Notes: generated from the sequence alone by a model not told the origin. A stretch of 64,000 bases of DNA from Nitrospira sp. (GCA_022226935.1 CP092081.1:404540-468539), one strand, 5' to 3'; positions 18,528 through 27,409 are shown, numbered from the stretch's first letter. Numbers and translations are program-made.

Positions 18528-19751
18528 TCACGTTGCCGGCAAGAGTTTGAGCAGAGTGAGATAATCCCCCAGCTGCCGGGTTATGAGGAAATTGCGCCGT
18601 ACATGTTCCCGTGCCATAGCTCCCATCCTGTTCATGAGGCCGGGATTATTGAGCAAATGCCGAATGCGGAATGCCGCACCCTCGACGGAATGGACCACAT
18701 AGCCGGTGACGCCATCGACGATCTGCGCGGCAATGCCTCCGGCCGTGCTCCCGACGACCGGCTTGCCTTTCCACATCGCTTCCGACACGGTCAAGCCAAA
18801 CCCTTCCTTGACGGACTTTTGAAGCACGACGGTGGCACTCCGTTGTAACGCATTGATTTCCAGATCCGCTTCCGGGGGTAATTGAATGACATGGATGTCG
18901 GGATCGCGAGCCCCTGCCTCCTGGAGTTCCCTGAGCACCGCTTCGCCTTCGGGATCGTGCATCACCCCGGCCCCTGCCAAGACCAGTTGGCAATCATGGT
19001 GCCGTTTGACGAGTCGATAGGTGTGAATGGCGCCCAACGGATCTTTAAACCGGTCGAATCGGGCGACCTGTAACAGCACCGGCTTGACGCGCGGGATGCC
19101 GAGCCGATCGAGCACCTGCGCGATTTCAGACCGGCTCATGTCCCGGTTTTTCGGACTCAGCGGATCGATGGACGGATAAATCAGAAACTTTGGAATCGGC
19201 AACCGCTGGGCAAACCCGGACAACGAGAAAATGGCGGCGTCATACTTCAGGACGTAGCGACGAAGAAATGCCCAAGCGGGACGTTGGGGCTGGGCCAGGT
19301 CCAGATGGCAGCGCCACAGCCAACATCCGTTGGTACGATACTCCACGAGTCCTGCAGGCTGATGGTCATGCACCATCACCATGTCGGCTTCGAGTTTCAG
19401 CGCCTTGGCGTTCCGCTCCATAACATTGGCATAGGTCTGGTACATGTCGTCGGTCAGCTTGTCGTCGCGGCCCTGCAAGGCGTTCAGCATGCGCGTGATC
19501 ACCACGAAATACTCTTGGGATCCGGCCAGCACTTCCCATCGGGCCTCGACGCCTAGCGACACCATCATCGGCACGAGACGCCGCAATACCTCCGACATCC
19601 CGCCTCCATATCTGACCGCGTTCAGGTGCAGGAAGCTCTTCCCCTGTACAAGGTCGCTCAAACGGTACAGAAAATCGACGGTCCCCTTCGGCGACACTTC
19701 ACGGTATTCATCCAATGCCGAATGCACCTGATCGTCCTCCTTCCGCGGCAC
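18528..19751 (-). CDS. treT: GT4 trehalose synthase, TreT-like
   Basis: The 407-aa protein has the GT-B retaining fold: FLHLNAVRYGGGMSEVLRRLVP at the N-terminus, typical of TreT and trehalose phosphorylase relatives, then VMVHDHQPAGL, and the C-terminal EGFGLTVSEAMWKGKPVVGSTAGG with the donor-binding E..7..E pattern. TreT makes trehalose from NDP-glucose and glucose, often reversibly. Trehalose phosphorylase is the nearest alternative. The gene lies 24 bp after treS in the operon, which supports a trehalose role. Confidence 0.82.
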   Translation of the reverse strand: MPRKEDDQVHSALDEYREVSPKGTVDFLYRLSDLVQGKSFLHLNAVRYGGGMSEVLRRLVPMMVSLGVEARWEVLAGSQEYFVVITRMLNALQGRDDKLTDDMYQTYANVMERNAKALKLEADMVMVHDHQPAGLVEYRTNGCWLWRCHLDLAQPQRPAWAFLRRYVLKYDAAIFSLSGFAQRLPIPKFLIYPSIDPLSPKNRDMSRSEIAQVLDRLGIPRVKPVLLQVARFDRFKDPLGAIHTYRLVKRHHDCQLVLAGAGVMHDPEGEAVLRELQEAGARDPDIHVIQLPPEADLEINALQRSATVVLQKSVKEGFGLTVSEAMWKGKPVVGSTAGGIAAQIVDGVTGYVVHSVEGAAFRIRHLLNNPGLMNRMGAMAREHVRRNFLITRQLGDYLTLLKLLPAT

Positions 19752-19775
19752 GAGCCATGAACGGATTCACGCTCC

Positions 19776-21455
19776 TCAAATCGCGCTCCATTCCATGCTG
19801 TAGGCCGTTGTCGCCGGCCTGACGGCGGGCAGATGCAACCAATAGGAACTATAGGGCCCCAGCGTCAGCACATAGGGTTGTTCGTGAATGGTGGGGAAGC
19901 GCGACTCTCCGAGCAGTTCTTCGGGCACCACGTCTTTATAGCGGCCGAGGTCCAGCTCGACGGCCTGGGAAGACCCCGCCAGGTTGTGCACGAGCAGCAA
20001 CGTCTCCTGTTCATACACACGGATGTAGGCGAGAACTTTTTCATTCGCGGGGCTGAGGAACTGCAACGTCCCGCGCCCAAACACCTTGTGTTTCTTCCGG
20101 ATCGCGATCATGCGGCGCATCCAGTTCAGCAGCGAATGCGTGGCTTGCTTTTGCGCATCGATGTTGACGGACTGGTATCCGTAGATCGCATCGGCCACGA
20201 CAGGAAGAAACAGCTGGGATGGGTCGGCCTTGGAAAAGCCGGCGTTCCGGTCAGCGCTCCAATGCATCGGGGTGCGCACGCCGTTCCTGTCGCCAAGGTG
20301 GATATTGTCACCCATGCCGATTTCATCTCCGTAATAGATGATGGGACTGCCCGGAAGCGTGAAGACGATGCTGTTCAGAAGCTCGACCTTGCGACGATCG
20401 TTATCCAGGAGGGGAGCCAGTCTGCGGGCAATCCCGATATTCCGCCGCATCTGCGGATCGCGCGCATAGGCGTAGTACATATAATCGCGCTCTTCGCCGG
20501 TACACATTTCCAATGTCAGTTCATCATGGTTCCGCAGGAAAAGGCACCATTGGCAGGACGGAGGAATGTCGGGAGTATGCTTAAACATGTCGATAATCGG
20601 CTGACGATCTTCACTCCGCACGCCCATGAACAATCGCGGCATCAGTGGAAAATGGAAGGCCATGTGGAACTCGTCGCCGTCTCCGAAGTAGGGACGCACG
20701 TCGCTCGGCCATTGATTGGCCTCAGCCAAGAGCACCCGGCCTTTGTATCGCTGGTCGATGCTGCTTCGGATCTCTTTGAGGTACTGATGAGTTTCCGGCA
20801 AGTTTTCGCAAATCGTGTCTTCGCGTTCGAAAAGATACGGCACGGCATCACAGCGAAATCCGTCGAGCCCCTGGTCGAGCCAATATTCCATGACGTGAAT
20901 CATGGCCCGGCGGACGTCGGGGTTGTCATAATTGAGATCCGGCTGGTGGCTGAAAAAACGATGCCAAAAGTAGGCCTGTGCCTCATGGTCCCAGGTCCAA
21001 TTGGATTTTTCCGTATCGACAAAAATAATCCGCGCGCGAGGATATTTCTGATCCGTTTCGCTCCAGACGTAATAGTGGCGGGTGGGGGCCTCTGGAGAGG
21101 CCTTGGCCGCCTGAAACCAGGCATGTTGGTCGGAGGTATGATTGAGAATCAGGTCTACGATCACCCGCATGCCGCGGCGATGCGCTTCCTCCAATAAACG
21201 GCGAAAGTCGTCTGTCGTGCCGTACGATGCGGCGATGTTGCGAAAGTCCGCCACGTCGTATCCGTCGTCCCGCAAGGGCGAGGGGTAGAAGGGGAGCAGC
21301 CACAAGCAATCCACCCCAAGCCATTCCAGATAATCCAGCTTTTGAATCAAGCCGGCAAAATCTCCGACGCCGTCGTCGTTGCCGTCGTAGAAGGCGCGGA
21401 CATGGAGTTCATAAAACACGGCGTCTTTGTACCAAAGTGGATCGTGATTCAACAT
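19776..21455 (-). CDS. treS: Trehalose synthase (maltose alpha-D-glucosyltransferase)
   Basis: The 559-aa GH13 enzyme interconverts trehalose and maltose. The N-terminal [17 protein letters not shown] and GDFAGL are TreS-like; catalytic residues are visible in [15 protein letters not shown] (Asp), LLAEANQWP (Glu) and FLRNHDELT (Asp). It ends after the C-terminal beta domain and lacks a fused maltokinase; that activity is encoded separately at 12696-14411. It starts 3 bp after the DUF5752 stop. It supplies maltose to Mak and GlgE. Confidence 0.95.
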   Translation of the reverse strand: MLNHDPLWYKDAVFYELHVRAFYDGNDDGVGDFAGLIQKLDYLEWLGVDCLWLLPFYPSPLRDDGYDVADFRNIAASYGTTDDFRRLLEEAHRRGMRVIVDLILNHTSDQHAWFQAAKASPEAPTRHYYVWSETDQKYPRARIIFVDTEKSNWTWDHEAQAYFWHRFFSHQPDLNYDNPDVRRAMIHVMEYWLDQGLDGFRCDAVPYLFEREDTICENLPETHQYLKEIRSSIDQRYKGRVLLAEANQWPSDVRPYFGDGDEFHMAFHFPLMPRLFMGVRSEDRQPIIDMFKHTPDIPPSCQWCLFLRNHDELTLEMCTGEERDYMYYAYARDPQMRRNIGIARRLAPLLDNDRRKVELLNSIVFTLPGSPIIYYGDEIGMGDNIHLGDRNGVRTPMHWSADRNAGFSKADPSQLFLPVVADAIYGYQSVNIDAQKQATHSLLNWMRRMIAIRKKHKVFGRGTLQFLSPANEKVLAYIRVYEQETLLLVHNLAGSSQAVELDLGRYKDVVPEELLGESRFPTIHEQPYVLTLGPYSSYWLHLPAVRPATTAYSMEWSAI

Positions 21456-21458
21456 GGA

Positions 21459-22133
21459 TCAGCCCTTCGCCGACTCACCGGTCAGGAATTCATCGCATGC
21501 GCTGATGAGCTTGGAGCGGAGCCGCTCCAGGCTGCCTTGGTAAGGATTGATCGAGCGGATACGCTCAGCCAGATTCGTCAGGCCCAGACTGGTGCGCATC
21601 CACGCCGAAAAATCGTTTTCTGCGCGTCGCAGTCGAAAGTGCGCTTCGAACATGTGGTAATAGATGGTGCTCACATCGATGTCGGTCACAATGTCGCGAA
21701 AATCTTGCAGCGTGCGCGCCTCCAGACCGATGGGGACTTCGAGAATTCTGGAGCGTTTGAAATGGAAGGGCTGGCCGAATACGACCCGCGGAATGATCGG
21801 GCTGCGGGAAAGATGGTCGTCGATGATGGAGATCAGTTCTTCTCGCAAGTTTTCTAAGTCCGGATAGTCGAAAGGATCAAGAATCGCGAGGCGCTCTCCG
21901 AGGACGTGATCCCCGATTTGCGTGACGACCCATTGCGCAAAGTCGTTGGGGTACGTACCCTCGATCAGTCCGTGGCGCAGAAAATAGCTGTGAGTATGGA
22001 AATGGATGGAGTCCAACGGCAGGTCTTCGATGAGCTCCGCCAATTCCTTTTCATCATCGGCTTGGTGAGCGATACTTTCCTGGAGCTCGCTGCACCCGAT
22101 GAATGCAAATGGGGCATCCGCTGTACGCGCCAC
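21459..22133 (-). CDS. DUF5752-family protein, first gene of the glucan operon
   Basis: The 224-aa soluble protein starts with GTG 22133 after AAGGAG (8-nt spacing). Residues FAFIGCSELQESIA, LDSIHFHTHSYFLRHGL and YYHMFEAHFRLR..NDFSAWM match a family (DUF5752) that I recall being linked with trehalose and glycoside genes; its function is not described. The His-rich IHFHTHSYF stretch and HMFEAHFR might bind metal or a ligand. Leading the operon, it could be regulatory or a small enzyme. Confidence 0.75.
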   Translation of the reverse strand: MARTADAPFAFIGCSELQESIAHQADDEKELAELIEDLPLDSIHFHTHSYFLRHGLIEGTYPNDFAQWVVTQIGDHVLGERLAILDPFDYPDLENLREELISIIDDHLSRSPIIPRVVFGQPFHFKRSRILEVPIGLEARTLQDFRDIVTDIDVSTIYYHMFEAHFRLRRAENDFSAWMRTSLGLTNLAERIRSINPYQGSLERLRSKLISACDEFLTGESAKG

Positions 22134-22199
22134 AATCCTGACTCCTTCCGCCTTCAGCTGTAAGTCACACAGTCACACGCATCCCCTGTCCATGGGCCG

Positions 22200-22241
22200 G
22201 CATCGAGTCGGCTCGATGCGGCTATGCACGAGTTCACTATA
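22200..22241 (-). promoter_or_regulatory. Putative promoter -10 and hairpin for the glucan operon
   Basis: On the minus strand a TATAGT hexamer (22241-22236) follows GTTT; I see no good -35. Downstream in the leader is a perfect 8-bp inverted repeat GCATCGAG-TCGG-CTCGATGC (22200-22219). The palindrome could be an operator or an mRNA hairpin about 65 bp before the GTG start. Confidence 0.4.
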
Positions 22242-22809
22242 AAACGTTCGCCGCAGGATCCTTACTAGTGAAACACCTAGATGGCCGGGGGGCGAGTCCC
22301 GCGACATAGTGGCTATATGGATGAATGAAGAGAGCGCGGCGAAGAGGGGAGTGACGACTCGATCATGGCCGTACGAGCACCATGCCTCGTTCCAATTGAC
22401 GCGTTATTGAGGAAACGATGCGGCAAGGACGCCGTGGGGCGTCGGGTGGCGAAGTACACCACTGACGGCCAGGCTCTGTGCCATTTCGAATGTGAAGCCG
22501 GGCATAGGTTCCATTCCGATGAGACCTGCCGATACTATTTCGAATGTGATTGTCGACCGCGTTACGCGCATCCGAATCGATCCCATTCTCTCCCCGAGCA
22601 TTAAACGCATCGCTCTCCCCCGGTGAGACTCTGATCAGGCCTCCCTTGACATGGGATCAACGCACAAGCATGACCGCTGATAGACCCGATTTCCTTCACA
22701 AAGTTCCCCGTGTCGTGTACCGTACAAGAACCGACTCCAACCCTGGCAGTTGGAAGAGGGATGAAATCCGACTCGTTGCATTGGCGTCCGACCTGGTCTA
22801 ACCCGATCC
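22242..22809. other. Long intergenic region upstream of the glucan operon
   Basis: About 570 bp with no well-supported gene. A 79-codon plus-strand frame at 22365-22604 encodes a Cys/His-rich peptide but has no properly placed ribosome-binding site and stops without family similarity. A TTGACA hexamer at 22646-22651 has no convincing -10 at normal spacing. The size suggests divergent regulation of the operon and the 22810 gene. Confidence 0.4.
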
Positions 22810-23526
22810 ATGCTCAATTCCTATCTGTTGTTTTGGAGTATCGGTATGCTGTTTTTTGCCGCCGAATGGCTGAAGCCGGCGCGGCCGATTGCCTACCGTG
22901 CCGTCTTCTGGCGTGACCTCTTCGCGCTGGGCGTGTACAACCTGTCGTTCCTATTGGTCGTGCAGGTGACCGATCGAATCCCGGTTCCCCAGTATCTTCC
23001 GGTTGCCCTTTACAATCTGCCCACAGCCGGAAAGCTCTTGTTGTTTTACATCGTCGAAGATTTCGGCCTCTATTGGGTTCACCGGCTCATGCATACGAGC
23101 CTGGTCTGGCCCGTTCACCGATGGCACCATTCGCCGACGTCCCTCTACTGGTTGGCAGGAATTCGGGCGACGATCCCGCACATTGCGCTCTTCAATCTGA
23201 CCTATGTCGCGGCCCTTCCGCTCCTTCACGACGCCTCTGCCTGGGCGTTTCCGGTCATCATGATGGAACATATTGCGCGCAACAATTGGATGCACGTGAA
23301 TGTCACCTGGAAGTCGTCCTGGTTGGAATGGGTGTTCGTCACTCCCCGGTATCATCATATTCACCATAGCAGCGACCCGGCGCATCAGATGAAAAACCTG
23401 GGCGCGCTGTTGACGATCTGGGATCGGGTCTTCGACACGTACTACAATCCCGACGATCTGACCGGTGAATTGAAGTTTGGGCTGAGCGAACGCGTGAACC
23501 CGGTGCGGCTCGTCATCGGCGTCTGA
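22810..23526 (+). CDS. Sterol desaturase / fatty-acid hydroxylase superfamily membrane protein
   Basis: The 238-aa integral membrane protein carries the di-iron histidine clusters HRLMH, HRWHH and HHIHH with hydrophobic stretches between, as in the FA-hydroxylase superfamily that oxidises sterols, carotenoids, hopanoids or acyl chains. It is of normal length. The start is ATG 22810. The substrate cannot be told from sequence; hopanoid precursor genes are in the same window (56762-58944) but 33 kb away. Confidence 0.88.
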   Translation: MLNSYLLFWSIGMLFFAAEWLKPARPIAYRAVFWRDLFALGVYNLSFLLVVQVTDRIPVPQYLPVALYNLPTAGKLLLFYIVEDFGLYWVHRLMHTSLVWPVHRWHHSPTSLYWLAGIRATIPHIALFNLTYVAALPLLHDASAWAFPVIMMEHIARNNWMHVNVTWKSSWLEWVFVTPRYHHIHHSSDPAHQMKNLGALLTIWDRVFDTYYNPDDLTGELKFGLSERVNPVRLVIGV

Positions 23527-23626
23527 CATCACCATGGTGCCGTGAAGGGACCTTCCGCAAGCGGCGGCCGGAATAGGTCAGAATCCGGAAAAGCCTGCTC
23601 CTGACGGTGGCGGAATCGGTGGGAAG

Positions 23627-24874
23627 TTATGGGGCGCCGTTGTCGCTGATGCTGACGAACTGTTTGCGGAACCCGACGACTTTTGCGAGATAGTCCCGGG
23701 TCTCTTGGTAGGGGAGGCCGCTGCGAAGCCGGTCATAGAGGGTGGAGGGTTGAAGGCCGTTAATCTGCTGCAAGGCGGTACGCTGGTCTTTGGCGAAGGT
23801 TTTAAACACGTTGCCGGCGCCTGTGTTATAGGCTGAGATGACGCAGTATTCACGGGAGACCAGGTCTGTGACGTCGTCCAATTGAGAATAGGTCAACACG
23901 TTGAGATAGGCCGTGCCCAATTCGATGTTATTGTCCGGGTCGAAAAGATAATCCCGCGACGGGGCCTTGTCTTCGCCTTTGGCTTTACGATACGCATCCC
24001 TGCCGCCGCTGGTGGGGACCAATTGCATCAACCCGTAGGCCGGAGCGGAGCTGACGGCAAATGGATTGAAATTGCTCTCCGTGCGGATAATCGCAAAGAC
24101 GAGACTCGGACTGATCTGGTACCGCTCTGCAAATTGGGCGACCACGGGGCGATATTTCTCGGCCTGTTTGTGCGAGAAGTTGGTCACCATGGGAATGTTG
24201 ACGAGATGGGCGGTCTTGGGGCCGTTCTCCTGATCGACGGTGCGGGTGGTGCTTTTGAGCAGGAGCGAATCCGCGAATTGTTCCGCCTCCGCCGGCGTAC
24301 GAACCGGCTTGCCGGCTTGATTCAGCACCAAGCCCACAAGGTACGGTTCCTTGTCGTTTGTCAGGGTAATTTCTTTATCCGAAAACAGATCCACGCTGCG
24401 TGGATCGTTGGGCGTCAAGAGCGTGGTGACGACGGCATTCTTCAAGCTCGCGCGCGGGTCTTTCTCGTCGAGCGTCTCGATTAAAATATTTCCAGCGTCG
24501 AAGTCCACGATCGCCCGGCTGCGATAATTTTGGGTGTACTTCACGTATTTCTTCTGCTCGGGTAATTTGACTTCCTTGGTGCCCCATTTCTTGCCGACCT
24601 CTCCGGTCAATGCCGCCATCAAGGTTTGGAAGTCACGTTGAATCGCCCGCAAGTCTCGTAGCAGCGCCTGAGGGTCCCGCCCATAACTTTCGACGCGTTG
24701 CCGGGCGATCTCAGCCGGATCTTTGCCGCCGACGATGCCGAGAACCGTTCTTCCCGTCGTGCTGCCGACGGCTCGCTCCGCGGCGCCGAGCATCTTGTCG
24801 GTGGTTTCACAGCCGGAAAATAACGTGGGAGCGGCGAGACTGAGCAGCAACAGGGACATTCGGCGAGTGAGCAT
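23627..24874 (-). CDS. mltC: Membrane-bound lytic murein transglycosylase, MltC-like
   Basis: ATG 24874 begins a lipoprotein signal (MSLLLLSLAAPTLFSGC), which fixes the start. The 415-aa protein has an N-terminal MltC-type domain (DUF3393) and a C-terminal SLT lysozyme-like domain with catalytic Glu in IIRTESNFNPFAV, then AYGLMQLVP and YNTGAGNV. It cleaves peptidoglycan from the outer-membrane side. It is transcribed away from the mlaC-like gene. Confidence 0.9.
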   Translation of the reverse strand: MLTRRMSLLLLSLAAPTLFSGCETTDKMLGAAERAVGSTTGRTVLGIVGGKDPAEIARQRVESYGRDPQALLRDLRAIQRDFQTLMAALTGEVGKKWGTKEVKLPEQKKYVKYTQNYRSRAIVDFDAGNILIETLDEKDPRASLKNAVVTTLLTPNDPRSVDLFSDKEITLTNDKEPYLVGLVLNQAGKPVRTPAEAEQFADSLLLKSTTRTVDQENGPKTAHLVNIPMVTNFSHKQAEKYRPVVAQFAERYQISPSLVFAIIRTESNFNPFAVSSAPAYGLMQLVPTSGGRDAYRKAKGEDKAPSRDYLFDPDNNIELGTAYLNVLTYSQLDDVTDLVSREYCVISAYNTGAGNVFKTFAKDQRTALQQINGLQPSTLYDRLRSGLPYQETRDYLAKVVGFRKQFVSISDNGAP

Positions 24875-24931
24875 GGCGGGAGTATACAGAAGGTGTGGCC
24901 GGGAGGAAAAGAGAATTTCCGAAAACGTCAT

Positions 24932-24977
24932 CCCTCTCTAGACGGAGAGGGTTTTCCTGCCGGCCGCCGTCGGCCGG
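24932..24977. repeat. Two adjacent hairpins in the mltC / mlaC-like intergenic region
   Basis: CCCTCTC (24932-24938) pairs with GAGAGGG (24945-24951), followed by TTTT. CCGGCCG (24960-24966) pairs with CGGCCGG (24971-24977) around a 4-nt loop. They lie between divergent genes, so a terminator is not needed for either coding strand. They may act in the mltC leader or as a short antisense terminator. Confidence 0.45.
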
Positions 24978-24997
24978 AAGCCAGTAAATCCACGTGC

Positions 24998-25027
24998 TTG
25001 ACGGCTTGTTTTGAGGGCCGGTACCAT
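24998..25027 (+). promoter_or_regulatory. Sigma-70-type promoter for the mlaC-like gene
   Basis: TTGACG (24998-25003) and TACCAT (25022-25027) with 18-bp spacing lie about 40 bp upstream of the ATG at 25066. Confidence 0.55.
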
Positions 25028-25065
25028 ACCCCATCGACAGGATCCCTGGACGGAAAGGCGGAAGC

Positions 25066-25692
25066 ATGGGGAACGGACTTGTGCGTGTGATGCGGAAGCG
25101 CTCGATGATCATTGTCGAGTGCTGCATACTCTGTCTTTTCATGATGCTGGCGCCTAGGCTTGGCCTGGCAGCCCAGACGCCCACCGAAGCCGTTCAGGTC
25201 ACGATGAAGGATCTGCTCTACCTGCTGACCGAACTCAAGGAGACCAGCCGATCCGCTCAGCGCCAGTGGGAAATCGAACAGGTGGTGCGGCGCGCATTCA
25301 ATTACGAAGAAATGGCGGAGCGCGCGTTAGGTGAGGGCGGCGAGAAGACCACCGTTGCCGATCGCAGGCAGTTCACCCGCCTTTTTGTGCAGGTCCTGCG
25401 AGATGATTTGGCCGATAAGCTCCGCGATTATTCTGTCCCGCAGGTGGACTATCTTTCCGAACAAGGCGACGGCGCAGGAACGCAGGTGCTGGTTGCCCCG
25501 GCGGGCCGGGAGGTGGATACCAGGATCGAATTTCATGTGGTGCAGCGGTCCGGACGCTGGCTCGTCAATGATGTCAGCATCGACGGCGCCAGTATTGTCG
25601 CGACGTATCATGCGCAATTCTCCCGCATCCTTCGCGAAGGTTCCTTCTTAGACCTGATGGAGTTCCTCAAGCAGAAAGCCGTCGTCGCCTAA
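25066..25692 (+). CDS. mlaC: MlaC/Ttg2D-family periplasmic phospholipid-binding protein
   Basis: The 208-aa protein has a signal peptide (VECCILCLFMMLAPRLGLAAQ) and the MlaC fold pattern: FNYEEMAERALG, RRQFTRLFVQVLRDDLADKL, then WLVNDVSIDGASIVATYHAQFSRI. MlaC ferries lipid between outer- and inner-membrane Mla complexes. The inner-membrane genes mlaE, mlaF and mlaD lie 14 kb away (39814-42347), so the system is split. A start at the internal ATG 25090 is possible. Confidence 0.87.
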   Translation: MGNGLVRVMRKRSMIIVECCILCLFMMLAPRLGLAAQTPTEAVQVTMKDLLYLLTELKETSRSAQRQWEIEQVVRRAFNYEEMAERALGEGGEKTTVADRRQFTRLFVQVLRDDLADKLRDYSVPQVDYLSEQGDGAGTQVLVAPAGREVDTRIEFHVVQRSGRWLVNDVSIDGASIVATYHAQFSRILREGSFLDLMEFLKQKAVVA

Positions 25693-25853
25693 ATCTTCCG
25701 GCGACGCTCCTCAGATCTCCCTATGATCGTCCTGGTGCGCCCCTCGGCTGTTTCCGAGACCCAAGGGCTTGCTCCCGCATCCCTAACGGACGAATCCCTC
25801 CGCACGCTCGCTGATGTGTAAACAGATACTGTGATCGCCGTATCGGACGTAGG

Positions 25854-26558
25854 CTAGTGGCAGGCCCTGAGTTTCAGAAGGCCATGCTCATAGGCGCGGA
25901 GCAGCAGCTGCTGGCGGCTATTCACGTCGAACTTTCCAAAAATGCTGGTGAGGTGATGGCGTACCGTGACGCTGGAAATGCGCAGGCGTTCGGCAATGTC
26001 CTTGTTGGAGAGGGCTTGACCAATCAGTTGAATGATCTCCCGTTCACGGCCGGTTAAGGACACGTCAGGATATGTCGTCGAAGGGTATTGCGGAAGATCC
26101 GCGTCCATGGTCTCTTCCGCTCCCTCCAATCGGAGGCGGGCGCTGCTTTCATCCATGGTCGTGGCTGCCGGGAAGCAGCAGATGTGGTTGATCGTTGCCA
26201 GCAACACCACCGGCGGCTGAATGGTCAGGACAATACCGTCTATCCCGGACGAGACGGATCCGACACTGTAGGCGTTTTCCTCGATGCCGATGAGGAGAAT
26301 GATGCGCGTCGTCGGGACAGATACCTTGACGGTTCGAACCAATTCTCTGATATCGATCTCGGGCTCCATCTCGATGACGAGCACATGAGGATGCGCTCGT
26401 ACCACGAGGGCTTCGGCTTCCCGCGCACCGGCGGCTTCTCCTATAAGCCGCACATGGTGCTGTGAGGTAAGCGCGGCCTGGAGACCGATGCGTACCAGGG
26501 GGTTTGTGCTGACAATCCCCAGCGTGATCTGAGCATGGCTTGGGTGTGGATCGCTCAT
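25854..26558 (-). CDS. LuxR-family regulator with degenerate receiver domain
   Basis: The 234-aa protein (ATG 26558) keeps the receiver length and hydrophobic pattern but not the phosphorylation site: the acidic pair reads ST (17-18), the acceptor Asp position is Glu63 in VIEMEPE, and the conserved Lys is replaced in GIVLTIQPP. The C-terminal LuxR helix-turn-helix is normal (LTGREREIIQLIGQALSNKDIAERL..SSVTVRHHLTSIF). It probably binds DNA without Asp phosphorylation; Glu may mimic the phosphorylated state. It is the most downstream gene of the signalling island. Confidence 0.85.
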   Translation of the reverse strand: MSDPHPSHAQITLGIVSTNPLVRIGLQAALTSQHHVRLIGEAAGAREAEALVVRAHPHVLVIEMEPEIDIRELVRTVKVSVPTTRIILLIGIEENAYSVGSVSSGIDGIVLTIQPPVVLLATINHICCFPAATTMDESSARLRLEGAEETMDADLPQYPSTTYPDVSLTGREREIIQLIGQALSNKDIAERLRISSVTVRHHLTSIFGKFDVNSRQQLLLRAYEHGLLKLRACH

Positions 26559-26581
26559 GAATGAATCCGTCGGAATGGATC

Positions 26582-26989
26582 TTAGAGCGATGACACGGCC
26601 GGGCGTTTCGTCCCTTGCCGCCGGCAATATTCGTAACAGCTTGAAAGGACAAGATCGCCCGAGAAGCGCACCGTGCCGCAGACCTGCCCCATGAGCAGTG
26701 CCCAATCTGCAACATGGGCGGCCAATTGGGTTGGAGCCATGCCCTGGGTGCGAAACAGGTTGATGGCGACCATGGAGAGGACCACCTTGAGATGAGATAA
26801 GGAGGGGCCATAGCTGAACACGTATTCATGCTGTCCCGTGAAGAGCAGTTGCACTCCATCGCGGGCTTTCATGCCGCGATGTCCGCAGCGAGAGCAACAC
26901 AGACATTCGAGGCCGCTACAGGCGTCATACCCGGCACGCACATCCGCTTCCATCATATGGCCGCAATGAGTGGCAGGACACAGCATCAT
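26582..26989 (-). CDS. Cys-rich hypothetical protein (135 aa)
   Basis: ATG 26989 (or the next codon, 26986) follows GAGGGAGAA at suitable distance. The N-terminal third has many cysteines (CPATHCGH, CSGLECLCCSRCGHRG) that look like a treble or zinc ribbon. A helical part follows (HLKVVLSMVAINLFRTQG). I recognise no family. Position 23 bp upstream of the degenerate LuxR regulator suggests co-expression, perhaps as a small DNA- or protein-binding partner. Confidence 0.6.
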   Translation of the reverse strand: MMLCPATHCGHMMEADVRAGYDACSGLECLCCSRCGHRGMKARDGVQLLFTGQHEYVFSYGPSLSHLKVVLSMVAINLFRTQGMAPTQLAAHVADWALLMGQVCGTVRFSGDLVLSSCYEYCRRQGTKRPAVSSL

Positions 26990-27034
26990 GATGTTCTCCC
27001 TCAGATAGTTTCGGTGCATTGCGCGGCTGCCGTC

Positions 27035-27352
27035 TCAGGCGCTATGAAGTGAGTGAGTCCCCGGGTGGCCGGCGCCTTCTTTGCCTTGAGGGCCGGATGC
27101 TGCCTGTACCATGCGTTCGGCTTCCAGCCAATCTTCACAGTCGTATCCGTCCTGTTGTCCTCGTTGCTGATACAGCGAGTAGGCTAGCTTTTGAATTCTT
27201 GTTCTGATGTCGTCGGCTGTGCTCGAGGTCTCGGCCTGGGGGGACGGCCGGATTCGATCCTTCCGTTTTGGTATCGATCTGCTGGTTGCGCCGCGGGATA
27301 TGTTTCGTATGGGTTCGTCAGCTGCAGATGCCTGTGTATTACGTTCTGACAT
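27035..27352 (-). CDS. DUF2934-containing protein
   Basis: The 105-aa protein has a basic, Ser/Arg-rich N-terminal half. The DUF2934 helix is at about residues 49-82: IRTRIQKLAYSLYQQRGQ then DGYDCEDWLEAERMV. DUF2934 proteins are common in environmental bacteria and have no known function. It belongs to the co-directional signalling island. Confidence 0.75.
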   Translation of the reverse strand: MSERNTQASAADEPIRNISRGATSRSIPKRKDRIRPSPQAETSSTADDIRTRIQKLAYSLYQQRGQQDGYDCEDWLEAERMVQAASGPQGKEGAGHPGTHSLHSA

Positions 27353-27409
27353 GATGCCTACTCCTTGCCGATCGGGACGGCTTCTGAGATGGTATTTGCG
27401 ACTATGGCC

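Noticed and set aside
19833-21197. 454-codon plus-strand frame opposite treS
   Set aside because: It is the antisense of a well-supported GH13 gene and matches nothing on its own.
22365-22604. Cys/His-rich 79-codon plus-strand frame
   Set aside because: The purine-rich stretch is too far from the ATG, and no similar protein is recalled; it could be real but cannot be supported.
22646-22674. TTGACA-led promoter for the 22810 gene
   Set aside because: No acceptable -10 at 16-18 bp.
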